Source of the DNA: CAZUCE01 sp964619265
GTDB taxonomy: Bacteria > Planctomycetota > UBA1135 > GCA-002686595
Direction: 5' to 3'
DNA: 64,000 bases
Assembly: GCA_964619265.1 (NCBI GenBank)
Contig: CAZUCE010000004.1
Coordinates: 62,001 to 126,000, forward strand
A program made the translations under genes and the position numbers. Below are positions 17,660-27,212 of this stretch, piece by piece (the stretch's first letter is position 1; every line of letters starts with the position of its first letter). The notes under the pieces are model-generated. The model searched no databases and was not told the DNA's origin. It was given only the letters and a program-made list of their open reading frames with translations.

Positions 17660-19225
17660 TCAGTGCTGTTCGGAGCCCTGCTCTCCGGGCTCTTCTTCTT
17701 TCTCTCTCTTCTTCGCGTCGCGCTCGGCTTTGCGCGCATCGCGCTCGAGCTGGCGCTGCTTGCGCGCGGCCTCCTCTTCGGCAACTCGAACGTCGAGAGC
17801 TTCGTCGCGGGGGAGTTCGGGATCGCGCAACCAACTCTCGAGCAAGGGGCTGACGTCGCGGCCGGCCTTCTTGCTGGCGTGGGCAATGAACTGGGCGATG
17901 GTTGCGTTGCCATGGGCGTAATCGGCAGCCCAGCTACGCACGATGTCGAAGAACATTTCATCGCCGACGTCTTCGCGCAGGAAATGAAGAACGAGCGGGC
18001 CGCGGACGTAGACGCCGAGTCCGAACATCGACTCGGCTCTGATTGCACCGGGCGGGTCGGAGTTCTTGACCGAAAGGCAGGTCGAGTAAGCGCGAAAAAT
18101 GCGCTCGTCGTAGGCTTCGCGTCCGGCGGTGCGCTCGGTGTAGAGGTAAGCCATGTACTCGGCGAAGCCCTCGTTCAGCCAGATATCCTTCCAGTCGGTG
18201 ACCGAGACGCTGTTGCCGAACCACTGGTGCGCAAGCTCGTGGGCAATGATGTCGGTGCCGCTCACCCCGCGGCCGTAAACCGGCAGGGTCTGGCACTCGA
18301 GGGCGCCGGGGAGTCGCAGACTGGCGGCCACGCTACCGGCGCTGTCGTAGGGGTAGGGGCCGATGATGTCGATCAGGGCTTCGAGGACTTCGCGCGTCTC
18401 GGCGAAGCTCTTTCGATGACGCTCGGTGGTTCCTGGTGCGTAGTAGTTGACGATCGGGAGTTCCCCGATCGGTTCGGACTCAACCACGTCGAACTCGGCG
18501 ATGCAGATCGTGATCAAGTAGGTGGCAAGTGGGTCGCGGGGTTCGTGGACGAAGGTGCGAGATTCTTCCCCCAAGCGGACTTCGACCTGGGGGCCGACCG
18601 AGACCGCGATCCACGGAGTCGGCACGGTGATTTCGCAGCGAAACTTCGCCTTGTCGAGCGGATGATCGTTGCAGGGCAGGAAGCTCATGGCGCCATTCGG
18701 CTGGCTGACCACGTAGACCTCGCCGTTCACCTCACGCCAACCGATCAGGAATCCACCGGGCGCGGTGCTGTCCTGCACGCCGCGCGGAACGCCGCTGTAG
18801 CGGACGGTCACCTTCATCGACTCGCCGGCGCGCAGGGGCTCCGCGGGAGTGATGATCAGCTCTTGGCCGTCGCGTTCAAAAGTGGCTGCGGAGCCGTCGA
18901 CTTCGACGGCTCCGACCTCAAGGCCGTACAGGTCGAGGCTGAAGCTGGCCAGATCGTGCGAGATCTTCGCGTCGATCCGCGCTTCGGCGTCAATGGAGTA
19001 ATCAGTCGGGTCATAGCTCAGTCGAAGGTCGTAGAGCTCGACGTCGTAGCCGCCGTTCCCAGAGTGTTCGACCAAGGTGTCCTGGAGGCTGGTCGCCCCC
19101 GGAACCGGATCAAAGTTCCGGACGACGGAGGTGGCTTGGGCGCCGCCAGGATCGGTTGCGATTTGAGCGTTGTAGCTCGAGCAGGCAGCCAGCAGCAGAG
19201 GTAGCGCGGAGAGCAGGCGGGACAT
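17660..19225 (-). CDS. M1-family zinc metallopeptidase, lipoprotein
   Basis: A 521-aa protein. The N-terminus is a lipoprotein signal (SALPLLLAAC, Cys15). Residues 50-320 form the beta-sandwich domain and the start of the thermolysin-like domain; GALECQT (307-313) takes the place of the M1 GAMEN motif, and HELAHQWF (329-336) with NEGFAEY (351-357) gives the HExxH-18-E zinc site. M1 enzymes are aminopeptidases. The protein stops soon after the catalytic domain, lacking the large C-terminal helical domain of full-length M1 enzymes, and ends with a roughly 40-residue Arg/Lys/Glu-rich tail. It probably acts on the outer face of a membrane. Confidence 0.9.
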   Translation of the reverse strand: MSRLLSALPLLLAACSSYNAQIATDPGGAQATSVVRNFDPVPGATSLQDTLVEHSGNGGYDVELYDLRLSYDPTDYSIDAEARIDAKISHDLASFSLDLYGLEVGAVEVDGSAATFERDGQELIITPAEPLRAGESMKVTVRYSGVPRGVQDSTAPGGFLIGWREVNGEVYVVSQPNGAMSFLPCNDHPLDKAKFRCEITVPTPWIAVSVGPQVEVRLGEESRTFVHEPRDPLATYLITICIAEFDVVESEPIGELPIVNYYAPGTTERHRKSFAETREVLEALIDIIGPYPYDSAGSVAASLRLPGALECQTLPVYGRGVSGTDIIAHELAHQWFGNSVSVTDWKDIWLNEGFAEYMAYLYTERTAGREAYDERIFRAYSTCLSVKNSDPPGAIRAESMFGLGVYVRGPLVLHFLREDVGDEMFFDIVRSWAADYAHGNATIAQFIAHASKKAGRDVSPLLESWLRDPELPRDEALDVRVAEEEAARKQRQLERDARKAERDAKKREKEEEPGEQGSEQH

Positions 19226-19309
19226 GGGAAAAGGAGCGGTTCGCTTTAATGTGGATTCGCTTTGCTGTTGCGAAGCGATGGAGTTTGGTGGTTTTTGGCT
19301 GCGCGGGTT

Positions 19310-20104
19310 TCAGGCGCGACCGAGAAGTCGCCCTGCGGCGGCAGCCGGGTCGTCGGCGCGGGTCAACGTGCGAAAGACGCGTTCCAGGCTTTCCGTTTCC
19401 TCCCCGGCGCCTTGGAGTTCGTCCAAGGTTCCTACGGCGACCAGTTGCCCGGAGTCGAGCACGGCCATGCGATCGGCGACGCGTTCGACCACGTCGAGCA
19501 AGTGCGAGGTGTAGAGAACGGATCGCCCGCCCTCGACCCAAAGTTGCAGTAGCTCCTTGATGGTGGCCGTCGAAGGTGCGTCGAGTCCCGTCAGGGGCTC
19601 GTCGAGAATCAACAGATCGGGCTCCGGGAGCAGGGCGCAGGCAATCGCGAGCTTCTGTCGCATGCCTCGGGAAAAACCTCCAACTGGATCGAGTGCGCGG
19701 CCGGCGAGGTCGAACCCTCCGAGCAGGCGCGTGGCTCGCTCCTCGAGAGTGTCTGCGTCCAGGCCATGCAGTTGGCCGACCAAGTCCAGGTGGGCGCGGG
19801 CCGGCAGCTGAGCGTAGAGCGGAGCGCCGTCGGGCACGAATCCGAAGCGGCGGCGAGCGGCGAGGGGCTCGGTTTGTACGTCGTGTCCGCCCACCTGGGC
19901 GCGACCGGCTGTCGGTTTCAGCAGCCCGCACAGGATGCGGACCGCGGTGGTCTTGCCGGCACCGTTCGGACCGAGCAGGGCAAGTACCTCGCCGGGTCGC
20001 ACCTCGAGGTCGAGGCCTTCCAGCGCGACGTGCCCGTCGAATTCACGGCGAACGCCCTGCCAGGCGGCGAGAGCAGAAGCGGAAGGGGTCGGTTCCGAAG
20101 CCAT
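19310..20104 (-). CDS. ABC transporter ATP-binding protein
   Basis: A 264-aa ATPase with Walker A LGPNGAGKTTAV, signature FSRGMRQKL and Walker B LLILDEPLTGLD. It is of the CcmA/NatA-like exporter type. No permease adjoins it; the nearest candidate partner is the membrane protein at 13931-15454, same strand. The start ATG 20104 has TAGGCT 9 nt upstream. Confidence 0.9.
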   Translation of the reverse strand: MASEPTPSASALAAWQGVRREFDGHVALEGLDLEVRPGEVLALLGPNGAGKTTAVRILCGLLKPTAGRAQVGGHDVQTEPLAARRRFGFVPDGAPLYAQLPARAHLDLVGQLHGLDADTLEERATRLLGGFDLAGRALDPVGGFSRGMRQKLAIACALLPEPDLLILDEPLTGLDAPSTATIKELLQLWVEGGRSVLYTSHLLDVVERVADRMAVLDSGQLVAVGTLDELQGAGEETESLERVFRTLTRADDPAAAAGRLLGRA

Positions 20105-20113
20105 AGGGCAAAC

Positions 20114-20119
20114 AGCCTA
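20114..20119 (-). promoter_or_regulatory. TAGGCT, putative -10 box of the ABC ATPase gene
   Basis: Minus-strand TAGGCT, 9 nt before the ATG at 20104, with no Shine-Dalgarno sequence. Confidence 0.35.
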
Positions 20120-20704
20120 GCACCCCGCGGCCAATGCTCCGCCGCCAGCTGCACGCCCGCAGTCCGCTCTGGATGCGTTGCAAAATCTCCGAATCACCGC
20201 AGCCAGCCGGGATCGGTCCCGGGGCCGGAAAGCGAGCTGAATCGGACGTGCCGGGCACATGCAGCTTCAGGTTCCATGAAGCTCGCAGCGATTCTCGCGC
20301 GAACCGGGCAGGACCTGTCGGTCGCGCCTGCGGGTGCTCCTCTGCAGGTCACCTTGGGCAGCCTCTCCTTGCTTCTGCCCTATGGGTTCGGCCAGCGATC
20401 CCAACCGCGCAATTGGAACGCCGCCGCTGGCTTCGGTGCGGTTCGCGATTCCCTTGAGGAGCCGCTGACCTCGAGCGAACCGGGGGCCGGCGCACCTAGC
20501 CCTGAATCAACCGGGTGCTCCTACGGGATCCACTCCATTGGCCGGCTCGGTGCCCCGGTGGGTGCCAGTGTTCGCCTACTTCTCTGTTCCCTGCTCCGCC
20601 AGCCGCTTCGAACATGCGGCTGCACGACTCTTCAGCCAAGAGCTGCGTTCAGCTCTGGCGAACGAAACGACTGGATTCACGGCCCCGCAAAGCGGGTGGC
20701 CGGA
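20120..20704. other. Stretch without a recognisable gene
   Basis: About 585 bp between the ABC ATPase start and the end of the radical-SAM-like gene. Open frames exist on the plus strand but they run into the antisense of both neighbours, and none shows a motif I recognise. It may contain a decayed gene. Confidence 0.4.
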
Positions 20705-21424
20705 TCAGGCGGCCGGGATGACTTCGACTTCGAGACCCGTCTTCTCGGCGGTCATCTCGGCGATCTCGGTCATGCGCGCTTTGGTGATCGGCTTGATCTT
20801 GCGCTGGGTGTCCGGCTTCTTCAGGGTCGACAGCTGAACCATCTTGGGATGCAGTTTGCCCAGGTTAGTCAGCCAGTAACGCACCTCGGACTCGGTCGAG
20901 TTGTCCACCGCCCCGGTCACGAAGTTCGTGCGCAGGACCCAGCGCTCGGTTTCAACCTTGATCAGGTTCTCGATGGTGGTCTTGAACTGGCCGGGCTGTC
21001 CACCGGTGAGCTTCGAATAAGTCTTTTGGGTACCGGCGTCGAGGGTGACGATCGGGCGATCGTAGATGCCCAAGGTGTGCCGCGAAGCCGGGTCGTCCAG
21101 GTGCGCGCCGGGCGAGCACAGGACCAGTTCGGCCTTGGGGTACCACTTGCGCATCAGCTCGCGGAGGTTCTCCGAGATCTCGCGGAAGTCGGGGTGGCTC
21201 ATGGGATCGATCTCTCCGTCGACGAGGACCGCCTTCAGGCGATCGCCAGCTTTGGAGAGCTCGATGAGGTTGCGGGCCGCCTGGGTCACGATGACGGCTT
21301 GCGAGGGGTGGACGCCTTCTTTGGCGGTCGGAACACAGGGGTCGATCCGCAAAGTGCGGCCGAGCAACGAGTCTTCCAGGGGACCCCGGACAACCTGCTC
21401 CAGGATCGATTCGTACAGGGACAT
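20705..21424 (-). CDS. Radical-SAM-like protein lacking the CxxxCxxC cluster motif
   Basis: A 239-aa protein. It follows a COG0731-like radical SAM protein along most of its length: RGPLEDSLLGRTLRIDP resembles the usual 'YGPVPSRRLGRSLGINP', VDGEIDPMSHPDF the 'GNGEPTLHPDF' loop, VTLDAGTQKTYSKL the 'KLDAG-x-x-E-T-F' strand, and NFVTGAVDNSTESEVRYWL the late conserved strand and helix. At the place where the Cx3Cx2C iron-sulfur motif should be, only one cysteine (DPCVPTAKEGVHP) remains. The fold is therefore probably kept but radical SAM chemistry lost. ATG 21424 is preferred over 21454 because MSLYESILEQVV starts close to the family's N-terminus. Function unknown. Confidence 0.7.
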   Translation of the reverse strand: MSLYESILEQVVRGPLEDSLLGRTLRIDPCVPTAKEGVHPSQAVIVTQAARNLIELSKAGDRLKAVLVDGEIDPMSHPDFREISENLRELMRKWYPKAELVLCSPGAHLDDPASRHTLGIYDRPIVTLDAGTQKTYSKLTGGQPGQFKTTIENLIKVETERWVLRTNFVTGAVDNSTESEVRYWLTNLGKLHPKMVQLSTLKKPDTQRKIKPITKARMTEIAEMTAEKTGLEVEVIPAA

Positions 21425-21704
21425 GGTTGGAACTTGACTTAGGTACGGGCTCAAAGGCTCGTCAGCCCACGCGGGCGGCCCAGAGCGGGGTGCTCGCCGT
21501 GGTTCCCTAGGGCGAGTCCGAGGAGGGGAGAGTTGCCTCTAGGGGCTCTCCAGGGGGTGGAGAAGCGGTGGACAACCTCTCCTCGAGCTGCCTACAGGGC
21601 AGCGGCGGGATTGTAAGCGATACGGGGGCGATCCCCTCGCGCTACGCGGGTTAGGTCCTTAAGTTTCTGCGGCGCAGTAGTTTAGGCTATCTAGGGGATG
21701 CGGG

Positions 21705-22076
21705 TTAACCCTGAATTCGGGCGCGGCCAGGCCGAGCTGCGACCAAGAGCAACCCTAGGGCTAACCCGGACCTGAGGGGGTGGAGAGCGGCCTGGCGGAT
21801 CCACCGGAGTCCGAGCGGCTCATCCAAGCCAGGCTCGAGGTGGAGGTTCAAGAGGACCAGGGCCCACGCGCCGCAAGCGCCCAGGATTCCGGGACCCCGC
21901 AATCTGCGCCAAGCAACGGGGCTCGGGCATGGACGGCCATGGAGCGATACGGGATCTGCCTCGAACTGGCGAGCAGGGTGCTCTCGGCGAGCGGAGTCAC
22001 TCGAAGCTGGAGTTTGGAACGGGATGCGGGTCATCGCCTCTACAGACGATCCTGTTGTGAACAGGGAACCCGTCAC
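21705..22076 (-). CDS. Hypothetical small membrane protein (doubtful)
   Basis: A 123-aa frame. Its second half has two hydrophobic stretches, GILGACGAWALVLLNLHL and SGLALGLLLVAA, separated by LRWIRQAALHP. The first half is low-complexity. No homologue is recognised. It is the only candidate in the 660 bp between 21455 and 22121, a region otherwise without a gene and with several TAG-rich, AT-richer patches near 21655-21710. The real start, if it is a gene, is uncertain. Confidence 0.25.
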   Translation of the reverse strand: MTGSLFTTGSSVEAMTRIPFQTPASSDSARREHPARQFEADPVSLHGRPCPSPVAWRRLRGPGILGACGAWALVLLNLHLEPGLDEPLGLRWIRQAALHPLRSGLALGLLLVAARPGRARIQG

Positions 22077-22121
22077 TCAGATCGGGCGCACTCCAGCGCC
22101 CGGCACTTCGGATGCCCGCGG

Positions 22122-22811
<690 letters not shown>

Positions 22812-22864
22812 GTCGGAGGGATTCGGCGCGTCGTGCAACCCGGGTGAGGGAGTCTGTTCGGGCT

Positions 22865-24085
22865 TCAGGAAGACTGTTGGAGAAGTCGGGTGATCAGATC
22901 GTCAAAGGGAGCGAGCACGTGCTCCCAGTCGTAGTGGTCTTCCACGAAGGTACGCGCGGCGGCTCCAAGCTGCGCCGCTCGATCCGGAGCTTCCAGCAGC
23001 TCGACGACCCGGTCGGCGAACAACTCGGGTTCATCGGCCAGCAGGAAGTGCTCGCCGGCGGTGGCTTCGACCCCTTGGGTCGCGGAGGTGGTGCCGACCA
23101 CGGGCAAGCCCATGGCCATGGCTTCCAAGACCTTGTTTTGGATGCCGCGTGCGATGCGCAGGGGCGCGATCGAAACGCTGGCACGCGCCAACTCGTCCTT
23201 CGGGTCGTCCACGTAGCCGGTGACGCGCACCCCCTCGCGCTCTCCCAGCGCCAAGACCTCCTCGGTCGGTTTGGAGCCGACGATGGCCAGGCGGGCTTTT
23301 GGCCGGCGCTCGTGAATGCGCGGGAGGATCTCGTCGCAAAACCACCGCACGCCGTCGGTGTTCGGCAGGTAGTCCATGACGCCGACGAAGGCGAGCGCAT
23401 CGGCCTCTCGTTCCTGCGGTCGCGGGGTGAGTTGAATCAGGTCGACGCCGTTGCGAATCACCACCGAGCTGGCGCCGGGAATCTCGCGTTCGAAGATTCG
23501 TTGCTCGAGCGGTGTGCACAGCACGCTCTCGTCGAAGCTGCCCGCAATCTCGCGCTCGAAGCGCAGCAGCGTGCGGGCCTCGCGCGCAAAAACCCACGAC
23601 TTGGGGAAGGGCTCGCGCTCCGAATACTGGCGCCACTTGTCCGAGTCGAGCTCGGCGAAGTGCATCACGCGCGGCAGATCGGGGAATTTCCTCAGAAAGG
23701 CCCCCATCGAGGACGAGTAGGCGTAGGCGAGATCGCAGCCCGGGATCTCGCGCTCAAGGTCGCCGGCCAATCCGCGGCTTCCGTAGTACCCGAGCGTCAG
23801 AGGTTGGCCGGAAGCTAGCGGCCACAGGGTTCGCCGCGCGCGGGCCGAGGGCGACCCGATCGGGCGCGTGATCATCCGAAAGCCCTTCTCCTCCAAGATC
23901 TTCGCGGCCTTCACGTCGCCTTCGTCGCTCGAAAACGCCGCAACGGTGACGTCGTAGCTACGCGCGAGCCGCTCGATCAGCCGCCAGGTCGTGATCTTGT
24001 CTCCGCGATCGGGCGGGTACGGGACGCGCTGGGCGAGGAACAGAATCCTCGGGCGCGGCCGAGCGTCTCGAACGCTGTCGTTCAC
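22865..24085 (-). CDS. Glycosyltransferase, PEP-CTERM/XrtA-associated type (TIGR03087-like)
   Basis: A 406-aa GT-B (family 4-like) glycosyltransferase. The N-terminus RILFLAQRVPYPPDRGDKIT is typical of the TIGR03087 sugar transferases associated with exopolysaccharide loci. The C-terminal half carries FVGVMDYLPNTDGVRWF, the IVGSKP strand, and a nucleotide-sugar site (APLRIARGIQNKVLEAMAMG). It would add a sugar during extracellular polysaccharide synthesis. The start is GTG 24085, which overlaps the previous gene's stop (GTGA), so translation is probably coupled. Confidence 0.85.
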   Translation of the reverse strand: MNDSVRDARPRPRILFLAQRVPYPPDRGDKITTWRLIERLARSYDVTVAAFSSDEGDVKAAKILEEKGFRMITRPIGSPSARARRTLWPLASGQPLTLGYYGSRGLAGDLEREIPGCDLAYAYSSSMGAFLRKFPDLPRVMHFAELDSDKWRQYSEREPFPKSWVFAREARTLLRFEREIAGSFDESVLCTPLEQRIFEREIPGASSVVIRNGVDLIQLTPRPQEREADALAFVGVMDYLPNTDGVRWFCDEILPRIHERRPKARLAIVGSKPTEEVLALGEREGVRVTGYVDDPKDELARASVSIAPLRIARGIQNKVLEAMAMGLPVVGTTSATQGVEATAGEHFLLADEPELFADRVVELLEAPDRAAQLGAAARTFVEDHYDWEHVLAPFDDLITRLLQQSS

Positions 24086-24600
24086 TGGTCGCTCCCACTC
24101 TTCGGCGGCACGACGCGTGCGCCACGCGCGTACAGCTTGTCGAACTCGAGGTCTCCCGCAGCCGACCAGCGCTGGACGCGCCCGTCGTAGACACCTTCCG
24201 AAAACTCGGCTTGTTCGATCAGGTCCCCGGTGGGCAGCCATCGACGCCATGTGCCGCTCTTCAAGCCGTCGCGGAAGGTGCCCTGTTCTTGCAGGCTGCC
24301 GTCCGCCCAGTAGCGCGTCCACTTGCCCGCGGGTTGATCGTCCTCGTACTCGCGCTGGAATAGCATGCTTATTCGTCCGAGCGTACGCCACGCCCCGTCC
24401 CGGGCACCTTGTTCGTAGTTGGTCACCGCACGCTCGCGCTTGTCGTGGGTGAAGATCACCCACGGGCGATGGGCGACACCGCCTTGGTAGTAGCGCACGC
24501 TCATGGCGGGGCCGTCCGCGTAGTGACTGGTGCAAACTTCGTAGTCGACGCAGCCAGACAGCGCGAGGAGCAGCGCACCGAGGGGGAGCTTGGAGTTCAT
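24082..24600 (-). CDS. MORN-type repeat lipoprotein
   Basis: A 172-aa protein with a lipoprotein signal (LLLALSGC, Cys17) and a C-terminal half made of MORN_2-like repeats: GKWTRYWADGSLQEQGTF, SGTWRRWLPTGDLIEQAEF and DGRVQRWSAAGDLEF. Such YwqK-like repeats form beta-hairpins on surface-exposed proteins; function unknown. It overlaps both neighbours by 4 bp (ATGA at the start, GTGA at the end), so it is the middle gene of a tight operon. Confidence 0.8.
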   Translation of the reverse strand: MNSKLPLGALLLALSGCVDYEVCTSHYADGPAMSVRYYQGGVAHRPWVIFTHDKRERAVTNYEQGARDGAWRTLGRISMLFQREYEDDQPAGKWTRYWADGSLQEQGTFRDGLKSGTWRRWLPTGDLIEQAEFSEGVYDGRVQRWSAAGDLEFDKLYARGARVVPPKSGSDQ

Positions 24601-25421
24601 TCCGATTCGCTGTTCGGGCTCGCTGCTGGCAGGAGGATCTCGCGCGGTTCGCCCACTCGAATCGTGGTGTTTCCCTCTAGTCGATGGCCCATGGCCTCGA
24701 TCACGATACCGCGCAACTCGGTCACGGCGACACTCGTTGTGGACGCTTCGAACCAGGGCGAGCGCACGACTAGGCCTCCGTAGACTCCGTCCGGACCGAA
24801 AGAGACCTGCACCAGGGCTGAATCAGGGCGTCGCGCGAGTAAGTCCTCGAAGTGCCGCACGGTTTCCTCCAGGAACGAAGGCCGCACACTCGGGTCCGGG
24901 ATCAGCTCAAGATCAAGGTGAAGCCAGACGAATGCACCATCTTCCATAGGGCGCGGAATTTTCTGCTCGAGCAAGCCGTAGGCAGCGGAAATCGCCCCAC
25001 GCAGGGGGCCATCCGAAGCCTCAGCCATGAGCATAGGGAGATCAGAGCTGTGCAGGACCCCCTGTAGGAAGCCGAATTCTTCGCGCAGGCCATCGTCCGT
25101 GACGAACGCGGCCGTTTCCAGACCGTAGCGAGAAACGAGCTCGCACAGCGTGTCCTTCTCCCCCGGGACGAGGATGTCGCCCGGCTCGCCGGGGAGGGGA
25201 GCCACGGGATCGCCGGTCAGGGCTGTTGCGATGTCTCCTATCAAACCGTACGGCCCGCGGGTCACGGGGACGCCCGGGGGAGCTGCTGGCAAGCCGCTGG
25301 CCGTAATCCACAGCATGGTCGGCCCGGTGGGGGTTGGCGTACAGGCGGCGAGCGTCAGGAGCCCGATGGGGAAGCCGAGGGCCGCCTTGGATCGGGCGAA
25401 TCGGGAAGTACGACGGTGCAT
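24597..25421 (-). CDS. Lipoprotein resembling a degenerate sulfatase
   Basis: A 274-aa protein with lipobox LAAC (Cys27). The body follows the order of an arylsulfatase/alkaline-phosphatase-fold protein: TMLWITASGL for the first strand, ATALTG for the '...SLLTG' helix, TLCELVSRYGLETAAFVTDD for 'LAEVLRERGYRTAAFVS', and LVVRSPWF with a final helix EAMG for the C-terminal part. The metal-binding Asp of the first strand is replaced (ITAS instead of ITxD), no C/S-x-P-S-R modification motif is present, and the protein is about half normal length, so it is probably not a sulfatase enzyme. ATG 25421 is chosen because the lipoprotein signal starts there. First gene of a three-gene operon. Confidence 0.5.
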   Translation of the reverse strand: MHRRTSRFARSKAALGFPIGLLTLAACTPTPTGPTMLWITASGLPAAPPGVPVTRGPYGLIGDIATALTGDPVAPLPGEPGDILVPGEKDTLCELVSRYGLETAAFVTDDGLREEFGFLQGVLHSSDLPMLMAEASDGPLRGAISAAYGLLEQKIPRPMEDGAFVWLHLDLELIPDPSVRPSFLEETVRHFEDLLARRPDSALVQVSFGPDGVYGGLVVRSPWFEASTTSVAVTELRGIVIEAMGHRLEGNTTIRVGEPREILLPAASPNSESE

Positions 25422-25924
25422 AGAGCTGGAGGGTGACGTAGGACTGTTCGAGGCCCAACGTATAGGTTTGGATTCTGCCAAGAGCGGGGCCGCTCCAAAG
25501 GCCGTTGGCCGCGGAGCCTTGTGGCTCTGACTGTGGAAGGCTCGGGTCTCGCGCCAGAGGTCAGGGGCCGCTACTCCTGGGACCAAGTCGGGGTCCGGGC
25601 GGTTTCATGGGGCGAGCCGCACGCGAGGTTGATCTTGACAATCCCCAGAGGCCCTAGCAGCGCTGCCGAAAGGACCGCCTTCTCGGGGGGGCTTGAAGGC
25701 AAGTCCGATTTTCAATCCCGGTCGGCCCGCAGACTCTTGAAGGGGATCTTCTTGGACCATTTGTCATAAAATTTGAACCAGACGAAAAGTCACCCAAGGA
25801 CCTATGTGTCAAAATGACTAAGAGGGGATGATGGGCTGCTCTAAGGTGCTAGAATTACCGTTCTCATGGATTCTCATTGTTGTTCGCCCGGTTTGAATTA
25901 ACTGAACGAATCTGAACTCATGTA
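25422..25924. promoter_or_regulatory. Intergenic region left of the RiPP cluster, with two pairs of 10-bp-phased direct repeats
   Basis: No gene is seen. The right 190 bp (about 25735-25924) are clearly AT-richer than the flanks. Within it TTCTCAT occurs at 25861 and 25871 and CTGAAC at 25902 and 25912, both pairs exactly 10 bp apart, just upstream of the ATG at 25925. Pairs one helical turn apart are typical of sites bound by dimeric regulators; that use here is inference. Confidence 0.4.
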
Positions 25925-27058
25925 ATGAACACCACCGCCGAAGACAGCGAGAAGTTGACGCATTCCCAAGCTCCGTGGAGTTCCTTGGTGGGTCTTCTCG
26001 AGTGGAGCACTGAGGTCTACGATTCGCCAGGGCCGCGCGAATTTAGGCGCAAACTAGTGCGTGCCGGATTTGGGAGGTTTCGGGCTCGGCTGGATCCCAT
26101 TATGGATAGGCCGAGGCTTGAGCGAATTCTCCAGCTCTTGGAGCTCGCCGGTTTGGATGAGACTCTGCAGCGAACCGGGATTGCGGAATACCTGCTGGGC
26201 TATCGTCCCGGTCTAGAGTCGCACATCTTTGCCGCGCTTGAGCGGGAAGCCGAATTTGTGGGCTTCCCTGTCGAAGAGCGCCCGGGTGTCGGACCGATGT
26301 TCATGGAGCATGATCTGTGGGACTGTGGGCAGCTACGCTTTCTACGCCAAGGGCAGGCCCATGGGGCGACCCTTGAAGTCCATGGAGGAATTCGGTTTTC
26401 GGACGACGGCCCAATTCTTCGGAAAGGCCTCGGTGGCGACCTGATCTTGGGCTCGCCCTTCGAGCCGTTCACTCCCGCCGAGCGGATGCGGGTCGTCTGG
26501 CGGGTGGATCGGGCTCTGTCATTGATCGCAGAAGTTCCTAGTCCCACTCGCCGATATGTTCCCGAGTGCGTTGACCTGATCTTCGCCAGGAAATTTGGAG
26601 ATGGGCAATCGGTGCACAGCAACTCGCGGACGGGGCGAATCGGCTGGATTTTCCTGGGCAACCCTCATATCGATGCGTGTTCGGTTGGCAAGGTCGTCGA
26701 GATGATCCTGCACGAGGGTCTTCATCACGACCTCGCCCTGCGCGAGTATCAGGTTCCGTTCCTAACGGAGGACTGTCCCACGGCGGACCGGATGATGCCT
26801 TCGCCTTGGACCGGAGACCTGGTCTCGGAGCGCAACCTGTCCCATGCGATCCTGGTGTGGTTCGGGCTGGCCTGTTTCTTCGAACGCTACGGCAATCAGG
26901 GAGAGCTCGCAGGTTTCACGGACCAACGGTTGAGCTTCTATCGCGCAGGGTTCACCAAAGGGAATCTGGCTCGAAACTTCGAGTCCCCATCGCACGTTCA
27001 TCCCTGCTACCTTGAGCTGCTCGATCGAATTCAGGAACGGGCGCTTAGCTGGCCCTAA
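25925..27058 (+). CDS. HExxH-motif putative peptide beta-hydroxylase
   Basis: A 377-aa protein with the metal motif HEGLHHD (HExxH at residues 263-267) preceded by VGKVVEMIL. The layout, a helical N-terminal half, an 'HSN...GxxFLGNPHI' segment before the motif and the HExxH helix around two thirds of the length, matches the 'HEXXH motif' RiPP-associated proteins (TIGR04267), now thought to be 2-oxoglutarate-dependent peptide beta-hydroxylases rather than proteases. It is at the left edge of the RiPP cluster, convergent with tolC. Codon use is less GC-rich than in the genes to its left. The substrate would be the precursor peptide (inference). Confidence 0.65.
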   Translation: MNTTAEDSEKLTHSQAPWSSLVGLLEWSTEVYDSPGPREFRRKLVRAGFGRFRARLDPIMDRPRLERILQLLELAGLDETLQRTGIAEYLLGYRPGLESHIFAALEREAEFVGFPVEERPGVGPMFMEHDLWDCGQLRFLRQGQAHGATLEVHGGIRFSDDGPILRKGLGGDLILGSPFEPFTPAERMRVVWRVDRALSLIAEVPSPTRRYVPECVDLIFARKFGDGQSVHSNSRTGRIGWIFLGNPHIDACSVGKVVEMILHEGLHHDLALREYQVPFLTEDCPTADRMMPSPWTGDLVSERNLSHAILVWFGLACFFERYGNQGELAGFTDQRLSFYRAGFTKGNLARNFESPSHVHPCYLELLDRIQERALSWP

Positions 27059-27212
27059 GTTAAAAGGGATAGCGCACGCACCCGTTCTGGGTTCGCTGCC
27101 CTGAGCGGCCTGCTGGAGAGGAATCTACGGGCGAGGAACTGGTCGGCCCAAAAGAGACAAGGACCGGACTGTCAACCGGGGGTGCCAGGCTCCGACCGTC
27201 TTGCCCAAGCCA

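Noticed and set aside
19766..21442. Plus-strand frame of 558 codons
   Set aside because: Runs antisense through both the ABC ATPase and the radical-SAM-like gene, with no motif.
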